A program made the position numbers and the translations under genes. A stretch of DNA of 64,000 nucleotides from CAZKVJ01 sp964556225. GTDB lineage: Bacteria > Actinomycetota > Acidimicrobiia > Acidimicrobiales > Ilumatobacteraceae. The DNA is taken from NCBI GenBank assembly GCA_964556225.1, contig CAZKVJ010000010.1, positions 62,001 through 126,000 of the forward strand. The letters are read 5' to 3'. The notes under the pieces are model-generated. The model saw nothing but the letters and a program-made list of their open reading frames with translations, did not search any database and was not told where the DNA came from. Below are positions 51,107 to 59,603 of the stretch, piece by piece. Numbering within the stretch: the stretch's first letter is position 1; every line of letters starts with the position of its first letter.

Positions 51107-52054
51107 TCAGAAGCGCACGACGACGTTGCCGACCTTGTGGCCGCTGTCGACGAGGCGGTGGGCCTCGACGAGGTGGTCGAGGTCGAACGTCTGGTCGTGG
51201 ACCACCGTGAGCTGGCCGTCGGCGACGAGGCGCACCAGCAGCTCGAAGTCCTCGGCCCGTTCCGGCGCGGCCCCGGCGACGACGTTGCCACGGGCGCGGA
51301 TCGTCTCCCAGAGGCCCGCCACGGCCAGCACCAGCACCCCACCGTCGCGCAGCAGCCCACGACCGGACTCGATCGACAGGTTCCCGACCGTGTCGAGCAC
51401 CACGTCGAACCGATCCCCGACGGCAGCGACATCGACCTTCGAGTGGTCGATGATCCGCTCCGCACCGAGCCGCGTCACCAGCTCGGCGTTCGCTGCGCTC
51501 GTGACGCCCGTGACCGTCGCCCCGAAGTGCGCCGCCAGCTGGACGGCGTTCGTGCCGACGGCACCCGACGCACCGTTGACCAGCACCGACGAGCCCGGCT
51601 GCACCGACGCCTTGTCCCTGAGGAACCAGAGCGCCGTCGAACCGCCGAACAGCACCCCTGCGGCGTCCTCGTACGACACCTCCGGCGGCTTGCGGACCAG
51701 CCGCGTCGCTGACAGGGCCACGTACTCGGCGTGAGCGCCCAGCTTCACGCCGGTCATGCCGCAGACCTCGTCGCCGGGCGAGAAGACCTCGACCTTCGAC
51801 CCGACCGCCTCGACCACGCCGGCGACACAGGTTCCCAGGACGTGGCGCCGGGGGCCACGGAAGCCGAACAGCAGACGGGTCGCAAGCCCGAAGCCGGCGG
51901 GGAACCGCGCGCCGCGGATGCGTGCGTCTCCTGACGTCACCGCGGCCGCCGCCGCTCGCACGAGCACCTCACCGGCGGCCGGCTCCGGCCGTGGAACTTC
52001 GACGATGCGGACCATCTCGGGCCCTCCGTACCGTTCGACGACGGCCGCTCGCAT
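51107..52054 (-). CDS. NADPH:quinone oxidoreductase-like (MDR superfamily)
   Basis: A 315-aa medium-chain reductase without structural zinc. It starts RAAVVERYGGPEMVRIVEVP, with VLGTCVAGVVEAVGSKV and the NADPH loop VLVNGASGAVGTNAVQLA, then GVTSAANAELVTRLGAERI. ATG 52054 begins the conserved block, although the frame stays open further upstream. It is convergent with DUF429. Likely substrates are quinones or enones. Confidence 0.9.
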   Translation of the reverse strand: MRAAVVERYGGPEMVRIVEVPRPEPAAGEVLVRAAAAAVTSGDARIRGARFPAGFGLATRLLFGFRGPRRHVLGTCVAGVVEAVGSKVEVFSPGDEVCGMTGVKLGAHAEYVALSATRLVRKPPEVSYEDAAGVLFGGSTALWFLRDKASVQPGSSVLVNGASGAVGTNAVQLAAHFGATVTGVTSAANAELVTRLGAERIIDHSKVDVAAVGDRFDVVLDTVGNLSIESGRGLLRDGGVLVLAVAGLWETIRARGNVVAGAAPERAEDFELLVRLVADGQLTVVHDQTFDLDHLVEAHRLVDSGHKVGNVVVRF

Positions 52055-52290
52055 CGGTGCCAGCACCTCCCGACCGGGTCCGGAGGCACCGTCGCAGCAC
52101 CTCGCCCCTGGCCCGACGCTAGCCACCCGGACGCTCGCCGAGCGCGACGATTGAGTACCCGGATCGGGCCGCTGGACGGCGGGCGTCCGGCGAAAGTTCG
52201 ACGCCTTTCCGCCTAACAGGATACTCGTTTTCCGGTTGCTCAGGTCCGCCGACCGACGGTGAACCGAACCGCTGACATGGGGGAAGTGAC

Positions 52291-52776
52291 GTGCGCAGCT
52301 CGAAGCGCCATCGTGTGATGGCTGCCTGGCGGCGGCAGCCGTGGTGTTCGCCGCGTGTGGCGGCGACGACCCGTCGGAGCCCGCGCCCACCGAGGCCGCC
52401 GAGGACACCGCCGCGCCGGAGGCCACCGAGACCCCCGCCGAGGACACGACCCCCGGCGACACGACACCGCCGGACACCGAGGCGCCCGCGGAGGATCCCC
52501 TCGGCACGCCGACCCCGGCGGAGGGCGAGCCGGTGAAGATCGGCCTGATCACCGAGGGCGGAGGCGAGACGGTCAGCTCGCAGTCCGAGCTGACCGAGAC
52601 GGGCGCCCAGATCGCCGTCGAGTTCGTCAACGAGTACCGCAACGGGCTCGCCGGCCACCCGATCGATCTCATCATCTGCGCCAACAAGGCCAGCGCATCG
52701 GGCGCGACCGACTGTGCCAACCAGATGATCGAGGAGGACGTCGCCGCTGTCGTGTGGCCCTTCACCGGGTCACGTC
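52291..52776 (+). pseudogene. Substrate-binding protein gene, 5' fragment with frameshift
   Basis: GTG 52291 (after GGGGGAAGTGAC) starts RSSKRHRVMAA, the cytosolic end of a signal peptide. One base is missing near 52325, and the rest of the signal peptide (LAAAAVVFAACGGDDPS) is in another frame. Then come a Thr/Pro/Glu linker and VKIGLITEGGGETVSSQSEL of a periplasmic-binding type I domain. At about 52770 (AAVVWPFTGS) the gene stops matching and joins CoA-transferase sequence. Confidence 0.8.
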
Positions 52777-53176
52777 TGCCGCCACATCGACCGTGAGGAC
52801 CTCATCGACGACGAGCGCTTCGACCGCGCCGAGAAGCTGATGCCAACGCGGTGGAGGCCGGCCGGCCGGTACGTCGCCGTTGCGATCGCGTCGCAGCCCT
52901 ACGCCCACTGGCGGGAGCGGTTCAAGACCCTCGAGGGACAGTGGGCTCCCGTGCAGAGCCCGCTCGAGGTGGCATCCGACCCGCAGATCATCGCCAACGG
53001 CTACATCGTCGCCGTCACCGACCTGGACGGCAATGAGCGGCGCCTCGTGTCGTCCCCCGTGCAGTTTCGACGAGACGCCCTTCACCCTCACACGCGACCC
53101 GCAGTTCGCCGAGCACACCGACGAGATCGTGCTCAGCCTCGGCCACACCGAGGAGGAGCTGATCCAGCTGAGGTGA
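52777..53176 (+). pseudogene. CaiB/BaiF CoA-transferase gene, 3' fragment with frameshifts
   Basis: It reads CRHIDREDLIDDERFDRAEK, then after compensating indels near 52842 and 52860 AIASQPYAHWRERFKTLEGQ, WAPVQSPLEVASDPQIIANG, and after another shift near 53065 FDETPFTLTRDPQFAEHTDE and GHTEEELIQLR with TGA. This is the C-terminal third of a family III CoA-transferase. The catalytic Asp of the N-terminal domain is absent. Confidence 0.82.
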
Positions 53177-53798
53177 AGGTGGCGAATGGCTCGGTGTGCG
53201 GCGTCGGGCTCCAGCTCCCCAACGGGACCCGGCGAGAGCTCAGCTGACGCGAGGTCGTCTGCACCATCCCGCCGAAGTACGTGTTCAACGTGCTGCCACG
53301 CGACGCGTTCCCGGCCGAGTGGGTGGACCTGCTGCGCACGCAGCTCTGGGGGCGGGGCTGCTGTCGGCCGTCATGGGCATGCGCCGCGACGTGTGGGCCG
53401 ATCATGGGATCCACGAGCGGTCCTTCGTCTTCCTGCCGGACATCCTCTCCGAAGGCTTCGTCGGCGCGGTGGACATGGTGATGGCGGTGCTGGGCAGCTG
53501 GGGGCGGCGCAACCCGGACGGCCGCCACGACTTCTGCTTCTCCACCGCGCTCATCGACACCGAGATGCGCGACCGGTCCAAGGTCCGCGAGGTCATCGAC
53601 TGGGTCGGCGTGGACCGCCCGGACGTGGTGTCACCTCACGTCCGGGGCCTGTACTTCGCCGGCGACCAGTACGGGGCGCGGCTGTGGGGCGGCGGCGTCG
53701 ACGGCGCGGCGCTCTCGGCGGTGCTGTGCGTCGACCAGATGACCGGCTCCAGCCTCGAGGAGCAGATCTTCCCCTGGTACCACCGCGGCCTCGTCTGA
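53177..53798 (+). pseudogene. FAD-dependent oxidoreductase gene, 3' fragment with stop and frameshift
   Basis: The fragment begins inside the coding region (VKVANGSVCGVGLQLPNGT), has an in-frame TGA at 53245, continues REVVCTIPPKYVFNVLPRDA, and shifts frame near 53350 (GLLSAVMGMRRDVWADHG). It ends VRGLYFAGDQYGARLWGGGV, the FAD-binding C-terminal motif of phytoene-desaturase/amine-oxidase-like enzymes. It is not a copy of the oxidoreductase at 62 kb. Confidence 0.78.
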
Positions 53799-53820
53799 GG
53801 GCTGCAGGTGGCCGGCGCGG

Positions 53821-54549
53821 TCACTCGGTGCCGATGCGAGCGACCAGCTCGTGCGCCAGCGCGGTGTCGCCGATGATCTCCAGCGAGTCGATCGGGATGC
53901 GGCTGTACAGCGCCAGCAGCAGGTCCGACGCCGTCCCGCGGATCGCCACGTCGCCCTTTGCGTGGATCGCCTCGACCCGGCCGTCCCCGTGGATGATCCA
54001 CTCCCCGACCGTGTCGGTGCAGTGCAGGTGCACGGTCCCCGGCAGGGTTCGGTCGGCGTGCACACTCCAGGGCAGGGTCACGGCCAGCAGCTCGTCGACG
54101 GCGTCCGCCGCCGCGCCGGCCTCGATCGGCTGCGGCTGACCGGTGGCCGCCTGCTCGATGTCCCAGCGGTGGACCGCCGCCTCCTGCACCTGGTGACGGC
54201 GGATGAAGCCGACGTTGTGCGCCGTCTCGTCCAGCGCCCAGGTCCACACCGCCACGTCGTCGGAGGTGTCCTCGAGGAGGCGGATCAGGCGGTCGGCCTG
54301 CGCCCGGCCCCACGCGACGACGTCGCCGTAGGCCGCCGGTCGTGCGGGGGCCATCGCCTCGATCTCGTCCGGCCCGCTCGCCCGCACCTCGACGTCGGTC
54401 CCCCAGAACCAGTGGACCTCGGCGAGGTGCCAGACCAGATCGGCCACGGTCCAGTCCGGGCAGCCCGGCACGGCCAGGCCGGGGTCGGCGGTGTCCGCCA
54501 CGGCGTAGAAGCGGTCGCTGTCGCGGCGGATGGCGGCGAGGAAGTCCAT
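53821..54549 (-). CDS. Mycothiol-dependent maleylpyruvate isomerase-like (MDMPI/DinB) protein
   Basis: A 242-aa four-helix DinB-like protein. It starts MDFLAAIRRDSDRFYAVAD, then PDWTVADLVWHLAEVHWFW with the first metal His, and VQEAAVHRWDIEQAATGQP with further metal ligands. The C-terminal domain is the SCP2-like half usual in MDMPI. Mycothiol is the actinobacterial thiol cofactor; whether this member isomerises maleylpyruvate or does another thiol reaction is not shown. Confidence 0.85.
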   Translation of the reverse strand: MDFLAAIRRDSDRFYAVADTADPGLAVPGCPDWTVADLVWHLAEVHWFWGTDVEVRASGPDEIEAMAPARPAAYGDVVAWGRAQADRLIRLLEDTSDDVAVWTWALDETAHNVGFIRRHQVQEAAVHRWDIEQAATGQPQPIEAGAAADAVDELLAVTLPWSVHADRTLPGTVHLHCTDTVGEWIIHGDGRVEAIHAKGDVAIRGTASDLLLALYSRIPIDSLEIIGDTALAHELVARIGTE

Positions 54550-54934
54550 GGCCGAGGTGTAGCACGATGTCGGCGGCGCAGTCGGCGATCCGTGCCGGCC
54601 CGTCCAGTGGAAGGTGTCGTGCAACCATCCGAGCTCATCGAGTGCCGGACGTTCCCGTGCACCGACGTCGTCCACGATGCGTACCACGTGCCCGGCGTCG
54701 ACGTCGACCCGGCGCGGGTCAGGCGAGGGTGATCCCCGCGGGCTCGACGTACAAGCTCCGGCTGGTGAGTACCGGTTCGGCGAGGTGCGGGCGTTCCCCT
54801 CGTACCTCCAGGCCGGGCCCAGCTCCTTCATCGAGAAGAGCAAGCGGACGATGATCGCCGAAGACAATGCGAGCGCGCTCCGCACGCAAGGAGCTGGCCG
54901 TCGGGGGATCTGTGCACCACCCCCTGGGTATCGT
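54550..54934. other. 385-bp region without a supportable gene
   Basis: Short frames exist on both strands but none has family motifs, a start with a ribosome site, or a convincing codon pattern. It holds the upstream regions of the two divergent genes and may include eroded coding sequence, in keeping with the decay at 52.3-53.8 kb. Confidence 0.4.
54929..54934 (+). promoter_or_regulatory. -10 box of the DUF222-HNH gene
   Basis: TATCGT ends 7 nt before ATG 54942, and the LexA box fills the gap, so repressor binding would directly block the initiating polymerase. Confidence 0.5.
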
Positions 54935-54948
54935 CGAACATATGTTCC
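54935..54948. promoter_or_regulatory. LexA (SOS) box overlapping the start codon
   Basis: CGAACATATGTTCC carries the palindrome GAACATATGTTC and matches the actinobacterial/Bacillus LexA consensus CGAAC-N4-GTTCG at nine of ten fixed bases. The ATG of the DUF222-HNH gene is in its centre. Confidence 0.75.
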
Positions 54949-56405
54949 CATCGGATGTGGTGGAGGAGACGGCGGCGGGTGCGCCGGGCGGCGCGACTCG
55001 GTCGCAGCGCCTGGATCGGGTCGAAGCGCAGATCGCTCGGGTGTGCGGCCGGCTGAACTTGTTGCACGCCGAGCTGGTCACCTTGATCGCGGAGGCGTTG
55101 ACGCTCGGCGCCGCGGAAGGGCACGGGTTGCGCTCGGCGGGGCACTGGGTCGCCTGGCAGACCGGGGCCACGACCGGCCGCGGTGCCGCGCTGGCGCGCC
55201 TGGCTGAACGCGCCAGCGAGCTGCCAGCCACGATCGCCAAGCTGTCGGCGGGGGAGGTCTCGATCGATCAGGCCGCCGTGATCGCCGCCCGGGCCCCCGC
55301 CTGGGCGGATGCCGAGGTCGCCCAGCTGGCCACCGTGATGACCCCGCATCAGCTGGGTCGGGTCTGTGCCGCCTACCCCCAGCCGGTCAAGGAGCCCCGC
55401 ACCCCCAGCTACGGGGTGAGCACCGTGACCACCGACGATGGTGACACCCGGATCCGGGCGCTGGTGCCCGCCGATGTGGGTGCGATGTTCACCACCGCCA
55501 TGCGCGCCCACCTCGACGCGCTCATCGACGCCCACCGCGCTGGCACCTCCCCCGCCGACGGCGACGACACCAGCTCGCGACCCACGTCGGTGGATGCGCT
55601 GGTGCGCATGACCGACCGATCCCTGTCCGTCGACGCCCGCGACCGGCCCCACTACCGCCGTCACCAGGTCCTGGTTCACGTCGACGCCGGCACCCACCAC
55701 GCCCAGATCCATCTCGGACCCGCCCTCTCGGACGAGCTGCGCCGCGTGTTGTGCTGTGACGCCACCTACCAGCTCGTCTACGAACGCGACGGCCGCCCCA
55801 TCGGTGTCGGCACCATCCGCACCATCCCCCACCGCACCCGCATCGCCGTCGAGCACCGGGACCACGGCTGTCGAGTACCGGGCTGCACCCGAACCTGGGT
55901 GCAGGTCCACCACATCCACCACGTCGAAGACGGCGGGCTGACCGAGACCTGGAACCTGATCGCCCTGTGCCCCCACCACCACCGCCTGCACCACCGCGGC
56001 CTGCTGGGCATCACCGGAGCAAACGCCGACCAGCCCGACGGGATCACCTTCACCGACCGCTACGGGCGCACCATCACCGGCGTCACCGCCCCCACCCCAC
56101 CCAGCGGGCCACCCGGCGCCTGGCACCCCGACCCACCCGCCTACCAACACCCCGACGGCAACCGCCTCAACCCCCACTGGCTCACCCTCAACGCAACACC
56201 CCCGCCACCAGCCGAGGCCAGCTGCAGCTCAGGGAGCGACGAAGTCGACGCCCTCGCGGAGCAGACCGCGCCAGAGCAACCGCTCGGGGTTGGCGATCGC
56301 CACCCACTCCCTGAAGACGCGGCCTGCGGGGGCGAAGGGCGCTCCGACGCCCGAGCCGATCGGCTCCTGCACGCGCTCGGCCAGCAGCTTGACGACGAGA
56401 CCTGA
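54942..56405 (+). CDS. DUF222/HNH endonuclease (13E12-type family)
   Basis: A 487-aa protein with an N-terminal DUF222 helical domain (LRSAGHWVAWQTGATTGRGA, ELPATIAKLSAGEVSIDQAA) and a C-terminal HNH nuclease (CRVPGCTRTWVQVHHIHHVE, DGGLTETWNLIALCPHHHRL). It starts within a LexA box, so DNA damage should induce it. The natural end was probably near 56220. The frame continues 180 bases over the convergent gene without homology, so the stop seems to have been lost. Such genes are often multicopy in actinobacteria and may be mobile. Confidence 0.88.
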   Translation: MFPSDVVEETAAGAPGGATRSQRLDRVEAQIARVCGRLNLLHAELVTLIAEALTLGAAEGHGLRSAGHWVAWQTGATTGRGAALARLAERASELPATIAKLSAGEVSIDQAAVIAARAPAWADAEVAQLATVMTPHQLGRVCAAYPQPVKEPRTPSYGVSTVTTDDGDTRIRALVPADVGAMFTTAMRAHLDALIDAHRAGTSPADGDDTSSRPTSVDALVRMTDRSLSVDARDRPHYRRHQVLVHVDAGTHHAQIHLGPALSDELRRVLCCDATYQLVYERDGRPIGVGTIRTIPHRTRIAVEHRDHGCRVPGCTRTWVQVHHIHHVEDGGLTETWNLIALCPHHHRLHHRGLLGITGANADQPDGITFTDRYGRTITGVTAPTPPSGPPGAWHPDPPAYQHPDGNRLNPHWLTLNATPPPPAEASCSSGSDEVDALAEQTAPEQPLGVGDRHPLPEDAACGGEGRSDARADRLLHALGQQLDDET

Positions 56406-56555
56406 GCCCTTGAAGTCGACGAGGGCCAAGAACTCGCCGTCGACGTGCGCGCAGCGGCCGCCCATGATGGTCCCCTCGCCCACGCGCGGGTCCTCGAGGC
56501 GCAGCTCGTCGATCAGGTCCCAGACGAGCTGCTCGGCGGCAAGCCGGCCGCTCAT
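56229..56555 (-). CDS. TfoX/YjbR-like small protein
   Basis: A 108-aa protein. EGTIMGGRCAHVDGEFLALV and DFKGSGLVVKLLAERVQEPI resemble the MGGxxF...VKL pattern of TfoX N-terminal/MmcQ-like domains. Its ATG overlaps the stop of the deacylase gene (ATGA), so it is co-translated with it. It lies antisense to the run-on tail of the DUF222 gene. The role is unknown. Confidence 0.68.
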   Translation of the reverse strand: MSGRLAAEQLVWDLIDELRLEDPRVGEGTIMGGRCAHVDGEFLALVDFKGSGLVVKLLAERVQEPIGSGVGAPFAPAGRVFREWVAIANPERLLWRGLLREGVDFVAP

Positions 56556-58258
56556 CGCCCGGTGTGCGTGCCCGAACGCAGGATCGTTCCTGGGCGCGCC
56601 CGCGTGAACTCGCCGTCGCGCACGATCTCGACGCCGTTGCACAGCACGCGATCGATGCCGTTCGCCTCGGCGTAGAGGCGGGCTGCTCCGGCCGGAAGGT
56701 CGGCACGCATCTCCATCGGGTTGGAGGAGATGTGCTCTTCGTCGAACACCACGAGATCGGCGAACGCACCCTCCCTCAGCCGGCCCCGGTCCTTCAGCAT
56801 GTACAGGTCAGCCGGCACGGAGGTGAGCAGCCGGACTGCCTCCTCCAGCGGCATCAGCCGGCGCTTCACCACGGCCTCGCCCAGCATCCGGGTCGCGTAG
56901 TCGGCGCTGAAGAACATGTCGAGGTGCGCACCGGCATCGGAGGCGCCGATCACAGCCCGAGGGTCGCGCCACACCTTCACGCGCGCCTCCCACGTCGCAT
57001 CCGGTTCCTCCACCGAGGGATGGCCGAACGACGTCGCCAGGTCGTCGACCAGCGCGATTTCGACGAGCGCGTCCCACGGCGTTTGGCCGAGCTCGTCGGC
57101 GATCTCACCGATGTTGCGCCCCCGATACCGGGCGTTCTCGGGGGCGACGGTGTGGAAGATCGTCATCTGCCCCCAGTTGGTGAAGTGGCGCATCAGGTGC
57201 TTGCCGGCGGCGATCTCACCCAGGCGGGCCCGCTGCACCGGGTCGCGGAACTGCGCGATCTTCTCCTCCTTCGGCAGCAGCATCACCTCCTCCCACCCGG
57301 GGACCGCATCGAGCAGGAAGCCGCTGAGGAAGCTCAGCCGGAAGTCGAGCGACATCGGCGCAGTGAGCCCGACCACCGTCGCGCCCCGGGCCGCCGCCAC
57401 GTCGCTGGTGGCAAGCTTCTCGAAGGCAGCGTCGAGCGTGCGCTCCGACACCGGGAGCACGTTCCAGTTCAGGGGTGCGTCGGCGGCCACGGCCATGTCG
57501 GCCATGAGGGTGGCGATCTCGTCGTCGAACGCACCCACCGCCGGGATGAACTCGAGCGAGGTACCCGGATGGTCGGCCAAGACCGAGCACAGCGCGATCA
57601 GCTCGCGGCGTGCTGCATGGCGGCTCGGCACCATGTTCTGCTCGGCGTCGTTGTGGGTGGTCGACCACGACGACGAGAACCCGATCGCACCCGCGTCGAG
57701 CCCCGCCCGCAAGAGCGCGCACATCCGGTCGACCTCGTCCTCGGTGGCGGCGCGACGCGTCGCGTCCGGCCCCATCACGACCCGGCGGAGTGCGGAGTGA
57801 CCGACCTTGAAGCCGGCGTTGATCGACAGCGTGTGCTCCAGCAGGTCGAGGTACTCCGCCGTCGTGTGCCAGCTCCACGGGACGCCTTCCTGCAGCGACT
57901 GCAGCGGCATGCCCTCGACCCGGGCGAGCATGCTCATGAGGTATGCGGCATCCGCCGGGTCGTCGCCGAGCGGCTGCACGCTGAAACCGCAGTTCCCGGC
58001 GATCACGGTCGTGACACCGTGCAGCGGTGACGGGGACAGGGTCGGGTCCCAGAACGCCTGGGCGTCGATGTGCGTGTGCACGTCGACGAAGCCGGGGGCG
58101 ACGACCCGGCCGGTGGCCTCGATCACCTGCACTGCGGCCTCGTCCGCAAGGTCGCCGACCGTGGCGATGCGATCGCCGACGATGCCGACGTCGGCCCGCC
58201 GGCGGGGCTCGCCCGTGCCGTCGACCACGTTTCCACCCCGGATGATGACGTCGTACAC
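56552..58258 (-). CDS. N-acyl-D-amino acid deacylase / D-aminoacylase family amidohydrolase
   Basis: A 568-aa zinc amidohydrolase (amidohydrolase_3). It opens YDVIIRGGNVVDGTGEPRRR and has the metal motif PGFVDVHTHIDAQAFWDPT, GVTTVIAGNCGFSVQPLG, VGHSALRRVVMG and the late Asp in IGASDAGAHLDMFFS. GTG 58258 has GGGAG 7-8 nt upstream. Removes acyl groups from D-amino acids or related amides. It is translationally coupled to the TfoX-like gene. Confidence 0.9.
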   Translation of the reverse strand: MYDVIIRGGNVVDGTGEPRRRADVGIVGDRIATVGDLADEAAVQVIEATGRVVAPGFVDVHTHIDAQAFWDPTLSPSPLHGVTTVIAGNCGFSVQPLGDDPADAAYLMSMLARVEGMPLQSLQEGVPWSWHTTAEYLDLLEHTLSINAGFKVGHSALRRVVMGPDATRRAATEDEVDRMCALLRAGLDAGAIGFSSSWSTTHNDAEQNMVPSRHAARRELIALCSVLADHPGTSLEFIPAVGAFDDEIATLMADMAVAADAPLNWNVLPVSERTLDAAFEKLATSDVAAARGATVVGLTAPMSLDFRLSFLSGFLLDAVPGWEEVMLLPKEEKIAQFRDPVQRARLGEIAAGKHLMRHFTNWGQMTIFHTVAPENARYRGRNIGEIADELGQTPWDALVEIALVDDLATSFGHPSVEEPDATWEARVKVWRDPRAVIGASDAGAHLDMFFSADYATRMLGEAVVKRRLMPLEEAVRLLTSVPADLYMLKDRGRLREGAFADLVVFDEEHISSNPMEMRADLPAGAARLYAEANGIDRVLCNGVEIVRDGEFTRARPGTILRSGTHTGR

Positions 58259-58283
58259 CGCTGTCTCCCTTCCCCAGTGGCCC

Positions 58284-58877
58284 TCAGTCTCGCCGATATC
58301 GGCGCACCGACCACGCCGCGGTCGATCCGCAGGCGATGCCGAGACCCGCTCCGCCGATGACGTCGAGGGGCAGATGGACGCCGACGTAGAGCCGGCCCAG
58401 GCTGATTGCGACCGCCAGAGCGAGCGGCACCCACCGCCACCTGGGGGGCAGCCAGGGCACCAGCGCCGACGCGATCGCGAACGATGTGGTGGCATGACCC
58501 GACACGAAGCCGTAGCCGGTGACACCGCTCTGGCGGACGTCGACGCCGTCCAGGAGCGCTGCCGGACGTTCGCGCTCGACCACGGCCTTCACGAGCCTCG
58601 CGCCCACCCAGGCCATGACCCCGCCCAGCGCGACCGACGCTGCGGCCCCGCGCTGGTGGGCCAGTGCCAGCGCCACGGTGACCGCCGGGATCGCCCAGAA
58701 CGTGCCGAGGACCATGACGACGACGAACAGCGGCGTGAGCAGGTCCAGCCACCCGTTGACCCGGAAGAAGAGGTCGGACTCCCACGGCGGGACCATGGCG
58801 CGCGATCCCTCCAGCGCCAACGTGGCGACGATCAGCAGCGCCGACCCGAGGGCGATCCGGCCCAGCGGCGCGCTCAG
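58284..58877 (-). CDS. PAP2-family membrane phosphatase
   Basis: About 197 aa. Phosphatase motifs are KAVVERERPAAL, GFVSGHATTSFAIAS and SLGRLYVGVHLPLDVIGG, with catalytic His residues. The first listed canonical start, TTG 58820, removes the first transmembrane helix. In frame upstream is SAPLGRIALGSALLIVATLA preceded by CTG 58877, whose CTGA overlaps the TGA of the VOC gene in the same way that ATGA junctions do elsewhere here. CTG is therefore the likely start. It acts on undecaprenyl-pyrophosphate-like or other lipid phosphates. Confidence 0.85.
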   Translation of the reverse strand: MSAPLGRIALGSALLIVATLALEGSRAMVPPWESDLFFRVNGWLDLLTPLFVVVMVLGTFWAIPAVTVALALAHQRGAAASVALGGVMAWVGARLVKAVVERERPAALLDGVDVRQSGVTGYGFVSGHATTSFAIASALVPWLPPRWRWVPLALAVAISLGRLYVGVHLPLDVIGGAGLGIACGSTAAWSVRRYRRD

Positions 58878-59239
58878 GTGTGGCTCGTGTCGATGACGCA
58901 GAAGCGGTTGCCCTCGGTGTCGGCCAGGACCACGAAGTCCGGGTCCGGTGGGTAGAGGTCCCAGTCGACGATGGTGGCACCGAGCGTGACCAGCCGCGCC
59001 ACCTCGGCCGCTTGGTCGGCCGCGTCGCCGGCGTACAGGTCGAGGTGGATCCTCGGGTGGGGCTGCACCGGGCTCTCGCTCACGTCGAGGGCGAGATGGG
59101 TCCCCTCGCCGCTGGCTGGCACCAGGATCGTGAAGTCGTCGTCCGGCGCGAGCGGGCGTTTGGGCACGTAGTCGAGCGCGCCCGTCCAGAACACGACGGC
59201 CCGACGGAGGTCCGCCACCCCGATGACGACGGTCCCCAC
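58874..59239 (-). CDS. VOC family (glyoxalase/bleomycin-resistance-like) protein
   Basis: A 121-aa beta-alpha-beta-beta-beta protein starting VGTVVIGVADLRRAVVFWTG, with HLALDVSESP and a late FVVLADTEGNRFCVIDT. GTG 59239 has GGGAGG 8 nt upstream; the 57 earlier in-frame residues overlap the divergent gene. The substrate is unknown. Confidence 0.83.
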   Translation of the reverse strand: MGTVVIGVADLRRAVVFWTGALDYVPKRPLAPDDDFTILVPASGEGTHLALDVSESPVQPHPRIHLDLYAGDAADQAAEVARLVTLGATIVDWDLYPPDPDFVVLADTEGNRFCVIDTSHT

Positions 59240-59333
59240 GCGCAGCACCTCCCGATGTTCGCGCACACGTGGGGCCGCATCTCCAGGACGCGATAGAACG
59301 GCGGCGACCAGGACACCGGGAAGGGAGCGACCG

Positions 59334-59597
59334 ATGGGGTTCTTGGACAAGGCCAAGGAGAAGACGACCCGGCTGGCCGGCCAGGCGAAGGAGAAGTACG
59401 AGGACGTCAAGGAGAAGAAGAAGATCGACGACCTCCTCGACGATCTCGGACGGATCCTCTACCGCCAGCGCACGGACCGAGGCGGCGAGGACGACGAGAC
59501 CGAGATCGCCCGCCTGGTCGAGGAGCTGAAGAAGGTCGAGGCCGAGGGCGCCGACGTCATCGGCGCGCCGCCCCCCGCACAGCCCCCGGAGGGGTGA
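59334..59597 (+). CDS. Small charged coiled-coil protein
   Basis: An 87-aa protein starting MGFLDKAKEKTTRLAGQAKE and KYEDVKEKKKIDDLLDDLGR, predicted almost wholly helical, with a short Pro-rich end. GGGAAGGGAGCG precedes the ATG. The start resembles small actinobacterial proteins of the CsbD/Rv0909-like group; the function is unknown. Confidence 0.7.
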   Translation: MGFLDKAKEKTTRLAGQAKEKYEDVKEKKKIDDLLDDLGRILYRQRTDRGGEDDETEIARLVEELKKVEAEGADVIGAPPPAQPPEG

Positions 59598-59603
59598 CAG
59601 CGA

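Noticed and set aside
53245..53247. In-frame TGA in the oxidoreductase fragment as a second Sec codon
   Set aside because: No UxxC-type motif, no hairpin at the right distance that I can see, and the same fragment has frameshifts and no start. It is a simple nonsense mutation.
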